A DNA stretch of 32,915 bases, taken from positions 67,358 through 100,272 of the forward strand of contig CANRAY010000004.1 of NCBI GenBank assembly GCA_947628735.1, written 5' to 3'. The notes under the pieces were generated by a model. That model had not been told where the DNA came from. It did no database searches and saw only the letters and a program-made list of their open reading frames with translations. The stretch comes from an uncultured Clostridia bacterium (lineage in GTDB: Bacteria > Bacillota > Clostridia > TANB77 > CAG-508). Position numbers and translations under genes: made by a program. Below, piece by piece: positions 1 through 8,800 of the stretch. The number at the start of each line of letters is the position of its first letter. Position 1 is the first letter of the stretch.

Positions 1-1
1 A

Positions 2-571
2 GAACATTTAGATACACCAATTGATTATGAATCATTAAAAGAAATTGGATCTATGATGGGATCTGGTGGATTAATCATTATGGATGACACAAAATGTATG
101 GTATCACTTGCAAAATTCTATTTACAGTTTACCGTTAGCGAAAGCTGTGGTAAATGTACTCCATGTAGAATTGGTACAAAAAGAATGTTGGAAATTTTGG
201 AAAAACTTTGTGATGGAAAAGGTGAAGAATCTGACTTAGCAAAATTAGAGCAATTAGCTCTTAATATTCAAAAAGCTAGTGTATGTGGACTTGGACAAAG
301 TGCACCAAATCCAGTTTTAAGTACAATGAAATATTTTAGAGATGAATTTGAAGAACATGCTATTAATAAGGTATGTCGTACAAAAGAATGTAAAGCAATG
401 GCAAAAATTGAAGTAAATGAAGAGCTTTGCAAAGGTTGCGGATTATGTCAAAGAAACTGTCCAGTAGGAGCAATTGAAGGTCAAGAAAGAGAAAAGAGAA
501 GAGTTAATCAAGAAAAATGTATTAAATGTGGAACATGTATTAATTCTTGTCCTTTCCATGCAATAGGATAA
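2..571 (+). CDS. hydB: HydB-type NADH-binding hydrogenase subunit, C-terminal part
   Basis: The gene enters the window already open; its start lies upstream. The visible 189 residues match the C-terminal part of the NuoF-like subunit of multimeric [FeFe] hydrogenases. First comes the NuoF 4Fe-4S site (SCGKCTPCRIGT, with a later Cys in SVCGLG). Then follows a 2x[4Fe-4S] ferredoxin tail with two CxxCxxCxxxCP clusters (CKGCGLCQRNCP and CIKCGTCINSCP). In this family the subunit binds FMN and NADH and exchanges electrons with HydA in the cytoplasm. hydA starts 17 bases downstream, so the two are co-transcribed. The ferredoxin tail separates it from plain complex I NuoF. Whether the complex bifurcates electrons (NADH plus ferredoxin) is inferred from the gene order. 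Confidence 0.9.
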   Translation, partial: EHLDTPIDYESLKEIGSMMGSGGLIIMDDTKCMVSLAKFYLQFTVSESCGKCTPCRIGTKRMLEILEKLCDGKGEESDLAKLEQLALNIQKASVCGLGQSAPNPVLSTMKYFRDEFEEHAINKVCRTKECKAMAKIEVNEELCKGCGLCQRNCPVGAIEGQEREKRRVNQEKCIKCGTCINSCPFHAIG

Positions 572-588
572 AAGGAGGGTTATATTGA

Positions 589-2328
589 ATGGTAAATTTA
601 GTAATAGATAATAAAAATGTAAGTGTACCAGAAGGAACAACAGTATTAGAGGCAGCAAGACAAGTAGGAATTGATATACCAACTTTATGCTTTTTGAAGG
701 AAATTAATGAAGTTGGAGATTGCAGAATGTGTATTGTGGAAGTTGAAGGCAGACGTGGATTTGTTACTTCATGTGTTCAAAAAGTAGAAGAAGGAATGGT
801 TGTTCATACTAATACTCAAAGTGTTGTTGATGCAAGACGTATGGTATTGGATTTAATTCTTTCAAACCATCCACAAGATTGCTTAACTTGTATTCGTTCT
901 GGAAATTGTGAATTGCAAAATTTAGCAAATAGATTTAATGTAAGAGATATTAAATATCAAGGAGAAAAAGGAAATCATGAAGTTGATGATAAATCTCCAT
1001 CAATCGTAAGAGATTTTAACAAATGCGTTTTATGTAGAAGATGTGTAGCAACTTGTAAAAAAGTACAAGATGTTGGAGCTATAGATAGTAGTAATAGAGG
1101 ATTTGAATCTTGTATTTCTACTGCTTATGGAAAGAGTTTAAATGATGTAAATTGTACATTTTGTGGTCAATGTATAGAATCTTGCCCAGTAGGTGCATTA
1201 CATGAAAAAGAAAATATAGATGATGTTTGGGAAAAATTAAAAGATCCTGATTGTTATGTTGTTGTACAGACAGCACCAGCTGTTAGAGTAGCTTTAGGTG
1301 AAGAATTTGGTATGGCAATTGGAACAAATGTAGCAGGAAAAATGGTATCAGCTTTAAAGAGATTAGGATTTGATAAAGTTTTTGATACAAATACAGGTGC
1401 AGATTTTACTATAATGGAAGAAGCTACAGAATTTGTTAGAAGATTTAAAGAAAAAGATAATTTACCAATGACAACTTCTTGTTGTCCAGCATGGATTAGA
1501 TATACAGAGATGGAATATCCAGAAAATATACCACATTTATCAAGCTGTAAATCACCTCATCAAATGTTTGGAGCTATTTTAAAAACATATTATGCAGAAA
1601 AAAATGGAATAGATGCAGGTAAAATGTATGTTGTATCTGTTATGCCTTGTGTGGCTAAAAAATATGAAAGACAACGTGATGAAATGAAAGTAAATGGCAA
1701 AGATGATGTTGATGCTGTTATTACAACAAGAGAATTAGCAAAAATGATTAAACAAGCAGGAATTGATTTTGTTAATTTAGAGGATGAAGGATTTGATCAT
1801 CCTATGGGTGAGGCAACAGGTGCAGGAGCTATTTTCGGAACTACAGGTGGAGTTATGGAAGCAGCTTTAAGAACAGCATATGAATTAATTACTGGAGAAG
1901 AATTGAAAGAACTTAATTTCGAAGAAGTTAGAGGAGAAAAAGGAATAAAGAAGGCAACAATTAAAATAGGAGATGCAGAAGTTAAAGTAGCTGTAGCACA
2001 TGGACTTGGAAATGCAAGAAAAGTTTCTGAAGAAATTAAAAACGGAACAGCAGATTATGATTTCTTAGAAGTTATGGCATGTCCAGGTGGATGTGTTATG
2101 GGTGGAGGACAGCCAATTAAAAGTTCTAAAACAAGAGCTGAGATTGATGTAAGAGCAAAAAGAGCATCAGCACTTTATTCAATTGATGAAAAAACAGTAA
2201 TTCGTAAATCTCATGAAAATCCTATATTAAAACAAATCTACCAAGAATATGTTGGAAATCCTGGTGAACATAGGGCACATGAATTATTACATACAGATTA
2301 TAAACAAAAGGAAAAATATAATATATAA
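589..2328 (+). CDS. hydA: [FeFe] hydrogenase catalytic subunit HydA
   Basis: Catalytic subunit of a multimeric iron-only hydrogenase, making or oxidising H2 in the cytoplasm. The 579 residues read in order as a 2Fe-2S ubiquitin-like domain (about 1-80, CxxC pair CRMC), a His/Cys 4Fe-4S segment (HPQDCLTC), two 4Fe-4S clusters (about 140-205) and the H-cluster domain. All three H-cluster signatures are intact: TSCCPAW near residue 296, MPCVAKKYE near 352 and MACPGGCVMGGGQP near 496. A strong RBS (AAGGAGGG) precedes the ATG. It is paired with hydB upstream, which points to the NAD-linked trimeric type rather than a monomeric ferredoxin hydrogenase. The third subunit (hydC) would lie before the window. 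Confidence 0.96.
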   Translation: MVNLVIDNKNVSVPEGTTVLEAARQVGIDIPTLCFLKEINEVGDCRMCIVEVEGRRGFVTSCVQKVEEGMVVHTNTQSVVDARRMVLDLILSNHPQDCLTCIRSGNCELQNLANRFNVRDIKYQGEKGNHEVDDKSPSIVRDFNKCVLCRRCVATCKKVQDVGAIDSSNRGFESCISTAYGKSLNDVNCTFCGQCIESCPVGALHEKENIDDVWEKLKDPDCYVVVQTAPAVRVALGEEFGMAIGTNVAGKMVSALKRLGFDKVFDTNTGADFTIMEEATEFVRRFKEKDNLPMTTSCCPAWIRYTEMEYPENIPHLSSCKSPHQMFGAILKTYYAEKNGIDAGKMYVVSVMPCVAKKYERQRDEMKVNGKDDVDAVITTRELAKMIKQAGIDFVNLEDEGFDHPMGEATGAGAIFGTTGGVMEAALRTAYELITGEELKELNFEEVRGEKGIKKATIKIGDAEVKVAVAHGLGNARKVSEEIKNGTADYDFLEVMACPGGCVMGGGQPIKSSKTRAEIDVRAKRASALYSIDEKTVIRKSHENPILKQIYQEYVGNPGEHRAHELLHTDYKQKEKYNI

Positions 2329-2427
2329 GACATCTTTCTACAAAAAAGTTTGAAAAGATGAAGTATAATAAGGTTTACAAAATAGATGATATTAAATTTC
2401 CAAGAGGCAAGAGAAAGAGGAGGAAAA

Positions 2428-3324
2428 ATGTTTAAGTCAGGTTTTGTTTCTGTAATTGGAAGGACAAATGTAGGAAAGTCAAGTATGATTAATCAGTTAG
2501 TTGGAGAAAAAGTGGCAGCAATTGCTAACAAACCTCAAACTACAAGAACTGCAATTCGTGCTATTGTTAATAGAGAAAATTCACAGATCATTTTTATTGA
2601 TACACCAGGCATTCATAAACCAAAAACAAAATTAGGAAATGTTATGGTTGAAACTGCTTTTGGAGTGGTACAAGATGTAGATGTGATTGTATTTATGATT
2701 GAAGCTACATCAACAGAAATAGGTAAGGGAGATCAATTAATTTTAGATAAAATTAAAGAGGCAAAGAAAAAGACAATCCTTGTAATTAATAAAATTGATT
2801 TGGTTGAAAAATCTCATGTAGCAGAAATTATTGATATGTATCAGCAACAGTATCCATTTGTAGCAGTTATTCCAGTATCTATTACGAAAAAAATTAATGT
2901 GGAAATTGTTTTGGACGAAATTGAAAGTAACTTAAATGAAGGACCAGCATATTATAATGTAGAGGAATATACTGATCAAACAACAAGACAGTTAGTAGAG
3001 GAAACAATTCGTGAAAAAGCTTTAAAACTTCTTGATGATGAAGTACCTCATGGAATTTTTGTAGAAGTAGATAAGATTAAAAAAAGTAAAACAATGAAGG
3101 ATCAACCAATATTTAATATTGATGCTACTATTTATTGTTTACGAGATTCGCATAAAGGAATTATTATTGGAAAATCAGGAAATATGCTAAAAAAAATAGG
3201 AACTTATGCAAGGCAAGATTTAGAAAAAATGCTTGGAATACAAGTCAATTTAAAGCTTTGGGTAAAAGTAAAAGAGGATTGGCTTAATAATGATAGTTTA
3301 GTTAAAAAATTCAAATTACAATAA
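2428..3324 (+). CDS. era: GTPase Era
   Basis: Ribosome-assembly GTPase that binds 16S rRNA near the 3' end of the small subunit. The N-terminal GTPase domain has the P-loop GRTNVGKS at residues 11-18, the Era-type switch QTTRT, the G3 motif DTPG and the G4 motif NKID. A C-terminal KH domain follows, with its GKSG loop in IIIGKSGNML. I chose ATG 2428 because GAGGAGG sits just before it and because the resulting 298 residues match the usual length of about 300; an upstream in-frame ATG at 2386 lacks an RBS and adds 14 unconserved residues. The usual P-loop Pro (GRPNVGKS) is Thr here. The neighbours yqzL and recO are the classical Firmicutes context of era. Confidence 0.96.
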   Translation: MFKSGFVSVIGRTNVGKSSMINQLVGEKVAAIANKPQTTRTAIRAIVNRENSQIIFIDTPGIHKPKTKLGNVMVETAFGVVQDVDVIVFMIEATSTEIGKGDQLILDKIKEAKKKTILVINKIDLVEKSHVAEIIDMYQQQYPFVAVIPVSITKKINVEIVLDEIESNLNEGPAYYNVEEYTDQTTRQLVEETIREKALKLLDDEVPHGIFVEVDKIKKSKTMKDQPIFNIDATIYCLRDSHKGIIIGKSGNMLKKIGTYARQDLEKMLGIQVNLKLWVKVKEDWLNNDSLVKKFKLQ

Positions 3325-3441
3325 AATTTGCAGATAAAATGAAAATATTGACAATTTAAAATGTGATTTTGTTAAGCATAATTTTCAAAAAAATGCAGAA
3401 GATAAAAATGAGAGATTTGCTTACGATAGGAGATGAGTTGC

Positions 3442-3612
3442 ATGATAAAACAAATAGCATGGAATACATTTAAAAAAACAGGAGACATTAATACTTTTTT
3501 AGAATTAATAGAAGTACAAAATATAGAAAAGGATATAAATAAGGCGGAACAATATGGGAATATTCAAAACCAAAGGAATAATTATAGCGGAACACAATAT
3601 GAACGACTATGA
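3442..3612 (+). CDS. yqzL: YqzL-like small protein overlapping recO
   Basis: A 56-residue frame starting MIKQIAWNTFKKTGDIN, with AGGAGA eight bases before the ATG. YqzL family proteins are tiny, of unknown function, and sit between era and recO in Firmicutes. The W-x(3)-F-x(2)-TG-x-I pattern matches the conserved N-terminal core of that family. Its last 59 bases overlap the start of recO in another frame, so the C-terminal 19 residues double as recO coding sequence, and the recO RBS lies inside it. The position and the start of the protein make the identification likely. The C-terminal part looks unconstrained. Confidence 0.7.
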   Translation: MIKQIAWNTFKKTGDINTFLELIEVQNIEKDINKAEQYGNIQNQRNNYSGTQYERL

Positions 3613-4279
3613 TAAAATGGTTACTATATTAACACCAAATGGAAAAATTGGATGTGCTGCCAAAGGAGCAAGAAGACCGAAAAGCACTTTAATGGCAGCT
3701 ACTCAATTTTTGTGTTTGGGAGAATATATGATATATCAGGGTGCTAGTTCATATAATATTAATTCTTGTGAATTATTAGAGCTATTCTATCATATCAGAA
3801 CAGATTTAGATAAGCTAAATTATGCTTCTTATATTACAAAAATTATTAATGATGTTACTGATGAAAATCAAAATACATATAATATTTTACAATTGTTTTT
3901 AAATACAATTTATATGATATCAGAATCAGACAAAGATTTAGATTTCATTGTTTCTATTTTTAAAATGAAATTGATGTGTCTTTTAGGATTTATGCCTGAA
4001 GTTCAAAAGTGTACTGTATGTGGAAAAACAGAGAATTTAACACATTTTAGTTTTAAAGATAGTGGTATGAAGTGCGAAACATGTAGTAAGCAAGATAAAG
4101 GAGCAGTTGCTATTTCAGAATCAACTGGTATAGCAATTAAATATATTGTAATGGCTCCTCCTAAAAAATTATTTTCTTTTAACCTATCGGAAGAAAATAG
4201 AAAAGAATTATCATTGATTAGTAAAATTTATTTAAACGATAAATTAGATAAAGAATATAGGTTAGAAGATATCTTCTAG
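3554..4279 (+). CDS. recO: DNA repair protein RecO
   Basis: Mediator that helps load RecA on SSB-coated single-stranded DNA in the RecFOR pathway. The 241 residues begin with the RecO OB fold (KTKGIIIAEHNMNDYDKM, then TPNGKIGCAAKGARR). A helical part follows, and a zinc-finger region near residues 152-175 has two CxxC pairs (CTVCGK, CETCSK). The length is normal for the family. The start is set by the conserved N-terminus; the RBS (AAGGCGG) lies in the overlapping yqzL frame, so translation of the two is probably coupled. A long inverted repeat covers the stop codon. Confidence 0.92.
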   Translation: MGIFKTKGIIIAEHNMNDYDKMVTILTPNGKIGCAAKGARRPKSTLMAATQFLCLGEYMIYQGASSYNINSCELLELFYHIRTDLDKLNYASYITKIINDVTDENQNTYNILQLFLNTIYMISESDKDLDFIVSIFKMKLMCLLGFMPEVQKCTVCGKTENLTHFSFKDSGMKCETCSKQDKGAVAISESTGIAIKYIVMAPPKKLFSFNLSEENRKELSLISKIYLNDKLDKEYRLEDIF

Positions 4280-4287
4280 CCTATATT
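4254..4287 (+). terminator. Inverted repeat across the recO stop, likely terminator
   Basis: Two 17-base arms (AATATAGGTTAGAAGAT and its complement, with one G-U pair) abut at 4270/4271 and cover the last codons of recO. Only a short T run follows (TATTTTG), so it could be a weak terminator or an mRNA 3'-end stabiliser of the era-recO unit. Confidence 0.6.
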
Positions 4288-4302
4288 TTGCATTTATGTA
4301 AA

Positions 4303-4332
4303 TTGACACATATTTATTTAATATGGTATAAT
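4303..4332 (+). promoter_or_regulatory. Sigma-A promoter of the pth operon
   Basis: TTGACA at 4303-4308 and TATAAT at 4327-4332, both perfect consensus, separated by 18 bases. The pth start follows 26 bases after the -10 box, behind AAAGGAG. It begins a new unit after the recO hairpin. Confidence 0.85.
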
Positions 4333-4358
4333 TAACAAGTTCAAGAAAGGAGCAAAAA

Positions 4359-4916
4359 ATGTACTTAATTGTAGGACTTGGAAATCCGGAACCAGAATAT
4401 AGTAGGACAAGACATAATATGGGCTTTGATGTTATTAATCAATTAGCAAAAAAATATGAAATAGATTTAACAAGATCTAATTTTCAAGCTATTTATGGAA
4501 CAGGAATTATTGAGCAAGAAAAAGTAATACTTGTTAAGCCACAGACTTTTATGAATTTAAGTGGTGAATCAGTAAAACAATATGTAGAATTTTATAAAAT
4601 ACCATTGGAGCAAGTTCTTGTTATATATGATGATATGGATACTGAAATAGGTACAATTCGTATTCGTTCAAAGGGTGGAGCAGGAACACATAATGGAATG
4701 AAGTCTATGGTACAAGAATTAAAATCAGAAGAATTTCCACGTATTCGTGTAGGAATAGGACGACCAAATGATGAATTTGATAGAATTGATTATGTAATCG
4801 GAAGTATTCCAGATGAGGAATATATTGATCTTCAAATGGGACAACAAAAAGCCGTAGAAGCGGTAATTGATTATATAGAAAATGGTATAGACCATGCAAT
4901 GAATCAGTTTAATTAA
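4359..4916 (+). CDS. pth: Peptidyl-tRNA hydrolase
   Basis: Cleaves peptidyl-tRNAs released from stalled ribosomes, recycling tRNA. The 185 residues carry the family landmarks: GLGNP with Asn9, the catalytic His19 in TRHNMGF, the substrate-binding Asn in PQTFMNLSG, the acidic pair Asp91-Asp92 in IYDDMD, and GGAGTHNGMKS. The length is typical. It is the first gene of a tight operon with rng, capA and rimO (gaps of 12-22 bases), driven by a consensus promoter. Confidence 0.97.
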   Translation: MYLIVGLGNPEPEYSRTRHNMGFDVINQLAKKYEIDLTRSNFQAIYGTGIIEQEKVILVKPQTFMNLSGESVKQYVEFYKIPLEQVLVIYDDMDTEIGTIRIRSKGGAGTHNGMKSMVQELKSEEFPRIRVGIGRPNDEFDRIDYVIGSIPDEEYIDLQMGQQKAVEAVIDYIENGIDHAMNQFN

Positions 4917-4938
4917 ACAGATTAAAAGAAGGGAATTA

Positions 4939-6156
4939 ATGATAAACATGCAAGAAATAATCGTCAATGAAGATGAAGAGAAAAATAGACTAATTCTAGT
5001 AACAGAAAATGGAAAAATAATTGAAAAATATGAAGAATTCAAAGAACATGAACGATTAGAGGGTAATATTTATATAGGAATTGTGAAAAACATTTTAATT
5101 GGTATGCAAGCCGCGTTTGTGAATATAGGAATGGAAAAAAATACTTTTATTCATATTCGTGATATTATACCAAAGGTCAGTGACGAAACAGGAAATAAAA
5201 ATGAATTATTAAGTAACTATGATATAAAAAAACATATTAAAGTTGGAATGCCAATATTGGTACAAGTAAAAAGAGATAGTACTAATAAAAAAGGAGCTAG
5301 AGTATCTACACATATTAATTTATCAGGAAGATTTGCTGTTATTATGCCAAATGAAAATTTTATTACTATATCTCAAAAAATAGAAAATCAAAATGAAAAA
5401 GATAGGCTAAAAGAGATTGCAAGAAAAGTTTTACCAGATGGTTATGGTGCTATTATGAGAACAGCAGCAGAAGGTATAGATTCTTCACTTATCGAAGAAG
5501 ATATGAAAAAGACTATTGAAAAGTTAGAAAAAATTTTAAAAGAATATCAAACATGTTGTAATACTGAACCTATAATAAATGAACCAAAAATAATTTATAA
5601 AAATGAAGGAATGGTACATCGATTATTATTTGATTTAGCTGATATGTACATAGATCGTATTTGGACAAATAAAAAAAGTATACAAGATGAAATTAAAAAT
5701 ATTCTATGTGAAATGAAAAAAGAATATAAGATTAAGGTTGAGTGCAAAGAAGAAAATTTATTAGATATGTACGATTTAGATGATCAATTAGAAAAATTAA
5801 ATAATAGAAAAATTTGGCTAAAATGCGGAGGCTTTATTACAATTGATAAAACAGAGGCATTAACAGCTATTGATGTTAATTCAGGAAAATATATAGGTAC
5901 AAGTAATTTAGAACAAACTGTATTTATAGTGAACAAAGAAGCTTCAATAGAGATTGCAAAGCAATTACGCTTACGAGATATTGGTGGTATTATTATTATT
6001 GATTATATTGATATGGAAAAAGAAGAAAATCGAGAAAAAATTACAGCTATACTAGAAGAAAATTTAAAAAAAGATCGTTCTAAAACACAAGTGCTTGGGT
6101 TTACTCAGTTAAATTTGTTAGAGATGACAAGAAAGCATATGTGTAGTAATGATTAG
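4939..6156 (+). CDS. rng: RNase E/G family endoribonuclease, short form
   Basis: Single-strand-specific endoribonuclease for rRNA or mRNA maturation. The 405 residues begin with an S1-like domain (EGNIYIGIVKNILIGMQAAFVNIG and following), then the RNase H-like and 5'-sensor parts. The catalytic segment ALTAIDVNSGK holds the metal-binding Asp, and the second Asp lies in IIIIDYIDM. The protein stops just after the LLEMTRK motif. The CxxC zinc link and the small dimerisation domain of E. coli RNase E and G are therefore absent, and only one Cys (in KHMCSND) remains at the end. No frameshift is visible after the stop, so this looks like a naturally short form. An alternative start lies three codons downstream (ATG 4948). 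Confidence 0.88.
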   Translation: MINMQEIIVNEDEEKNRLILVTENGKIIEKYEEFKEHERLEGNIYIGIVKNILIGMQAAFVNIGMEKNTFIHIRDIIPKVSDETGNKNELLSNYDIKKHIKVGMPILVQVKRDSTNKKGARVSTHINLSGRFAVIMPNENFITISQKIENQNEKDRLKEIARKVLPDGYGAIMRTAAEGIDSSLIEEDMKKTIEKLEKILKEYQTCCNTEPIINEPKIIYKNEGMVHRLLFDLADMYIDRIWTNKKSIQDEIKNILCEMKKEYKIKVECKEENLLDMYDLDDQLEKLNNRKIWLKCGGFITIDKTEALTAIDVNSGKYIGTSNLEQTVFIVNKEASIEIAKQLRLRDIGGIIIIDYIDMEKEENREKITAILEENLKKDRSKTQVLGFTQLNLLEMTRKHMCSND

Positions 6157-6174
6157 AAAGATAGGAGAGTACAA

Positions 6175-7434
6175 ATGGCAAGGAATAGAAGAAACGTAAG
6201 ACGAAGAAAAATAACAGAATATCTTACTATGAAAACTTTTCTTATTATTGTTAGTATTCTGATAGTTATTATTTTTGTTTGTGTAGGTATTAATGAATAT
6301 AGAGTACAACAAGATAGAAATTTACTAGCTCAGCAGAAAGAAGAATTAGAAAGGCAATCACAAGAAATTTTTTCTGCTATAGATAGTAATATAGATGAAG
6401 TTAATCAATCAATATCAGAAGCTGATTCTATTATTCGTATTTCAGCAGTAGGTGATGCACTTTGCGGTGATGCTATGATAGAAGATGCATATGATCCAGT
6501 TTGGAAAACATATAATTTTACTCAAATGTTTGATAAAGTTACTGGTTATATTGAACGTGCAGATGTTATTATAGGAACTATGGAAACAAACTTTACTAGT
6601 GGAGAATATAATAGTGAAAATGCTCCAAAAGAGTTTGCAGAAGCAGTAAAAGGATCTGGTGTTGGTTTGGTTAGTATTTGTCATAATCATAGTTTAGATT
6701 ATGGAATTCAAGGATTAAAAGATACTAAAAAAGTTTTACAAGATTTAGGATATGATGTATATGGGGACAAAATAGGAAAAGAAGATAATACTATTTTAAT
6801 TAAAGAGATTAAAGACAGTAAATTTGCATTTCTAACATATACTTATGGTGTTAATGCTCAGGCTAGTAAAACATCTGAGGAATTAAAATCAATTAATATA
6901 TATAGTGAAGAACAAGCTAAAAAAGATATAGCATACGCTAAGAAAAAAGGAGCAGATTATATTTGTGTTCTAATTCACTGGGGTGATGCAATATCATTTA
7001 CTGTAAATCAAGAGCAGAAAGACATTGCTGATTATTTAGTTGATAATGGGGTTGATGTTATTATAGGAGCTCATCCTTCAGTAGTACAACCTATGGAAGT
7101 TCGAAAAAATAAAGAAGGAAAGAATGTGTTTATTGCATATTCTATAGGTACGTATATTTCAAATCTTTCAGATGAAGATTCAAGAACAGAGTTGGTTTTA
7201 AATATAGAATTACGTAAAAGTGGAAAAGATGGGGAAATTTATTTAAATAAAGTAGATTATACGCCAATTTATGTGCTTGATAATGGTGAGGGAGCTCAAA
7301 ATCGATATGAATTGATTGATATGAAATCAGTAGCAAGTGATTACACATCTGGAAATCAAGCAGGTATTACAAGAGAAACTTATGATAAATTGATACGAGC
7401 AATTAAAATGTTGGATACAACATTAAAAAAATAA
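6175..7434 (+). CDS. CapA family (PGA_cap) metallophosphoesterase-like protein
   Basis: The 419-residue protein has a basic N-terminus, one membrane segment at about residues 20-42, a short coiled-coil stalk (about 45-85), and an outside-facing PGA_cap domain. Typical CapA motifs are visible: SAVGDALCG, ADVIIGTMETN, SICHNHSLDYG, VLIHWGD and IIGAHPSVVQPMEV. The Asp and His residues in these motifs form the metal site of the calcineurin-like fold. In poly-glutamate capsule loci CapA takes part in export. Here no capB, capC or capE neighbour exists, so a cell-envelope role is inferred and a capsule is not supported. It sits between rng and rimO in one transcript. Confidence 0.85.
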   Translation: MARNRRNVRRRKITEYLTMKTFLIIVSILIVIIFVCVGINEYRVQQDRNLLAQQKEELERQSQEIFSAIDSNIDEVNQSISEADSIIRISAVGDALCGDAMIEDAYDPVWKTYNFTQMFDKVTGYIERADVIIGTMETNFTSGEYNSENAPKEFAEAVKGSGVGLVSICHNHSLDYGIQGLKDTKKVLQDLGYDVYGDKIGKEDNTILIKEIKDSKFAFLTYTYGVNAQASKTSEELKSINIYSEEQAKKDIAYAKKKGADYICVLIHWGDAISFTVNQEQKDIADYLVDNGVDVIIGAHPSVVQPMEVRKNKEGKNVFIAYSIGTYISNLSDEDSRTELVLNIELRKSGKDGEIYLNKVDYTPIYVLDNGEGAQNRYELIDMKSVASDYTSGNQAGITRETYDKLIRAIKMLDTTLKK

Positions 7435-7446
7435 AAAGGAGCAAAC

Positions 7447-8748
7447 ATGAAAGTAGGATTTATCTCATTAGGATGTAGTAAAAATTTAGTAGATACAGAA
7501 AAAACAATAGCACTTTTTAAGGAACATAAATATGAAGTTGTTCAAAAGCCAGAAGAAGCGGATATTATTGTAATTAATACATGTGGATTTATCCAGTCAG
7601 CTAAAGAGGAAGCAATTAACACAATTTTAGAAATGGCAGAATACAAGCAAAAAAATTGTAAGTATTTAATTGTAATGGGATGTTTAGTAGAGCGTTATAA
7701 AAAAGAGCTACAAAAAGAAATGCCAGAAGTTGATTTATTTATTAAATATAGTGAATATGACAGCTTTTGGAAACAAATTAGTGATGTAATAGAAAGTAGA
7801 TCAAAAGAAAATTATAATTTGTATGAATATACAGATAGAGTTATTACAACAGGAAAGAATTATGCATATTTAAAGATCGCTGATGGATGTAGTAATCGTT
7901 GTACTTATTGTGCTATTCCATATATAAGAGGACCTCAAGTTAGTCGTAAAATGGAGGATATTATATGTGAGGCAAATAAACTTGCAAATGAAGGATATAA
8001 AGAGATAATTTTAATTGCACAAGATACAACTAAATATGGTGTTGATATTTATGGAACACCAAAGTTATCAGAATTATTAACAGAATTATCTAAAATTGAA
8101 AAGATAAAATGGATTCGCTTTTTATATGCATATCCAGAAACAATTAGTGATGAATTAATAAAGGTTGTCAAAGAAAATGATAAAATATGTAATTACTTTG
8201 ATATACCAATTCAACATATTTCTGATAGTGTTTTAAAAAGAATGAACAGGCAAAGTAATGGTGAAAGTATTAGAAAACTAATTCAAAAATTAAGAAAAGA
8301 AATTCCTGAAGTTACTATTAGAACAACAATTATGGTAGGTTTTCCTGGAGAAACAGAAAAAGATTTTGAAGAACTTTATGAATTTGTTAAAGAAACTAAA
8401 TTTGATAAGCTTGGAGCATTTTCATATTCAAAGGAAGAGGGAACACCTGCTGAAAAATTAAAGGAACAAATTCATCCTATGACAAAGAGAAGTCGCTATC
8501 GTAAAATTATGGAATTACAACAGACTGTTTCAAAGCAAAACTTGGAGAAGTATAAGGGAAGAACGTTAACTATATTAATAGAAGGTATGACAATGAATAA
8601 AAAATACTATATAGGTAGAAGTGAAATGGATGTTCCTGAAATTGATGGGATTGTATACATAAGAGCAAAAGAAAAAAATTTAAAAATTGGAGAATTTATC
8701 ACTGCAAAAGTGGTAGAAGCGAATGATTATGATTTGATTTGTGAGTAA
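7447..8748 (+). CDS. rimO: Ribosomal protein S12 methylthiotransferase RimO
   Basis: Radical-SAM enzyme that adds a methylthio group to the conserved Asp of ribosomal protein S12. The 433 residues start with the MTTase domain (MKVGFISLGCSKNLVDTE; cluster II Cys at 10, in NTCGF and in MGCLVERY). The radical-SAM CxxxCxxC is at Cys148, Cys152 and Cys155 (CSNRCTYC), and a C-terminal TRAM domain follows. The SLGCSKNLVDTE start distinguishes RimO from MiaB and MtaB. It is the last gene of the pth operon, 12 bases after capA. A YcaO protein, whose E. coli relative is reported to support RimO activity, is encoded about 15 kb away in this window. Confidence 0.95.
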   Translation: MKVGFISLGCSKNLVDTEKTIALFKEHKYEVVQKPEEADIIVINTCGFIQSAKEEAINTILEMAEYKQKNCKYLIVMGCLVERYKKELQKEMPEVDLFIKYSEYDSFWKQISDVIESRSKENYNLYEYTDRVITTGKNYAYLKIADGCSNRCTYCAIPYIRGPQVSRKMEDIICEANKLANEGYKEIILIAQDTTKYGVDIYGTPKLSELLTELSKIEKIKWIRFLYAYPETISDELIKVVKENDKICNYFDIPIQHISDSVLKRMNRQSNGESIRKLIQKLRKEIPEVTIRTTIMVGFPGETEKDFEELYEFVKETKFDKLGAFSYSKEEGTPAEKLKEQIHPMTKRSRYRKIMELQQTVSKQNLEKYKGRTLTILIEGMTMNKKYYIGRSEMDVPEIDGIVYIRAKEKNLKIGEFITAKVVEANDYDLICE

Positions 8749-8760
8749 AGTTATATAATA

Positions 8761-8786
8761 GAGGATTTCTATTTTAGGAAATCCTC
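8761..8786. terminator. Bidirectional terminator between rimO and spoIIID
   Basis: GAGGATTTC and GAAATCCTC form a 9-bp stem around a short AT loop, with A/T-rich flanks on both sides. It lies between two converging genes and can serve both. Confidence 0.85.
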
Positions 8787-8800
8787 TTTATTTATTTTAA

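Noticed and set aside
443..682. Antisense open frames opposite hydrogenase and many other genes
   Set aside because: They mirror AT-rich coding sequence, have no ribosome sites or recognisable domains, and lie opposite well-supported genes.
3348..3390. TTGACA at 3348-3353 as a yqzL-recO promoter
   Set aside because: At 17 bases only GTTAAG follows; the better CATAAT is 23 bases away. Too weak to annotate.
6175..7434. Capsule locus because of CapA
   Set aside because: No poly-glutamate synthase genes nearby; CapA-domain proteins are widespread in Clostridia without capsule.
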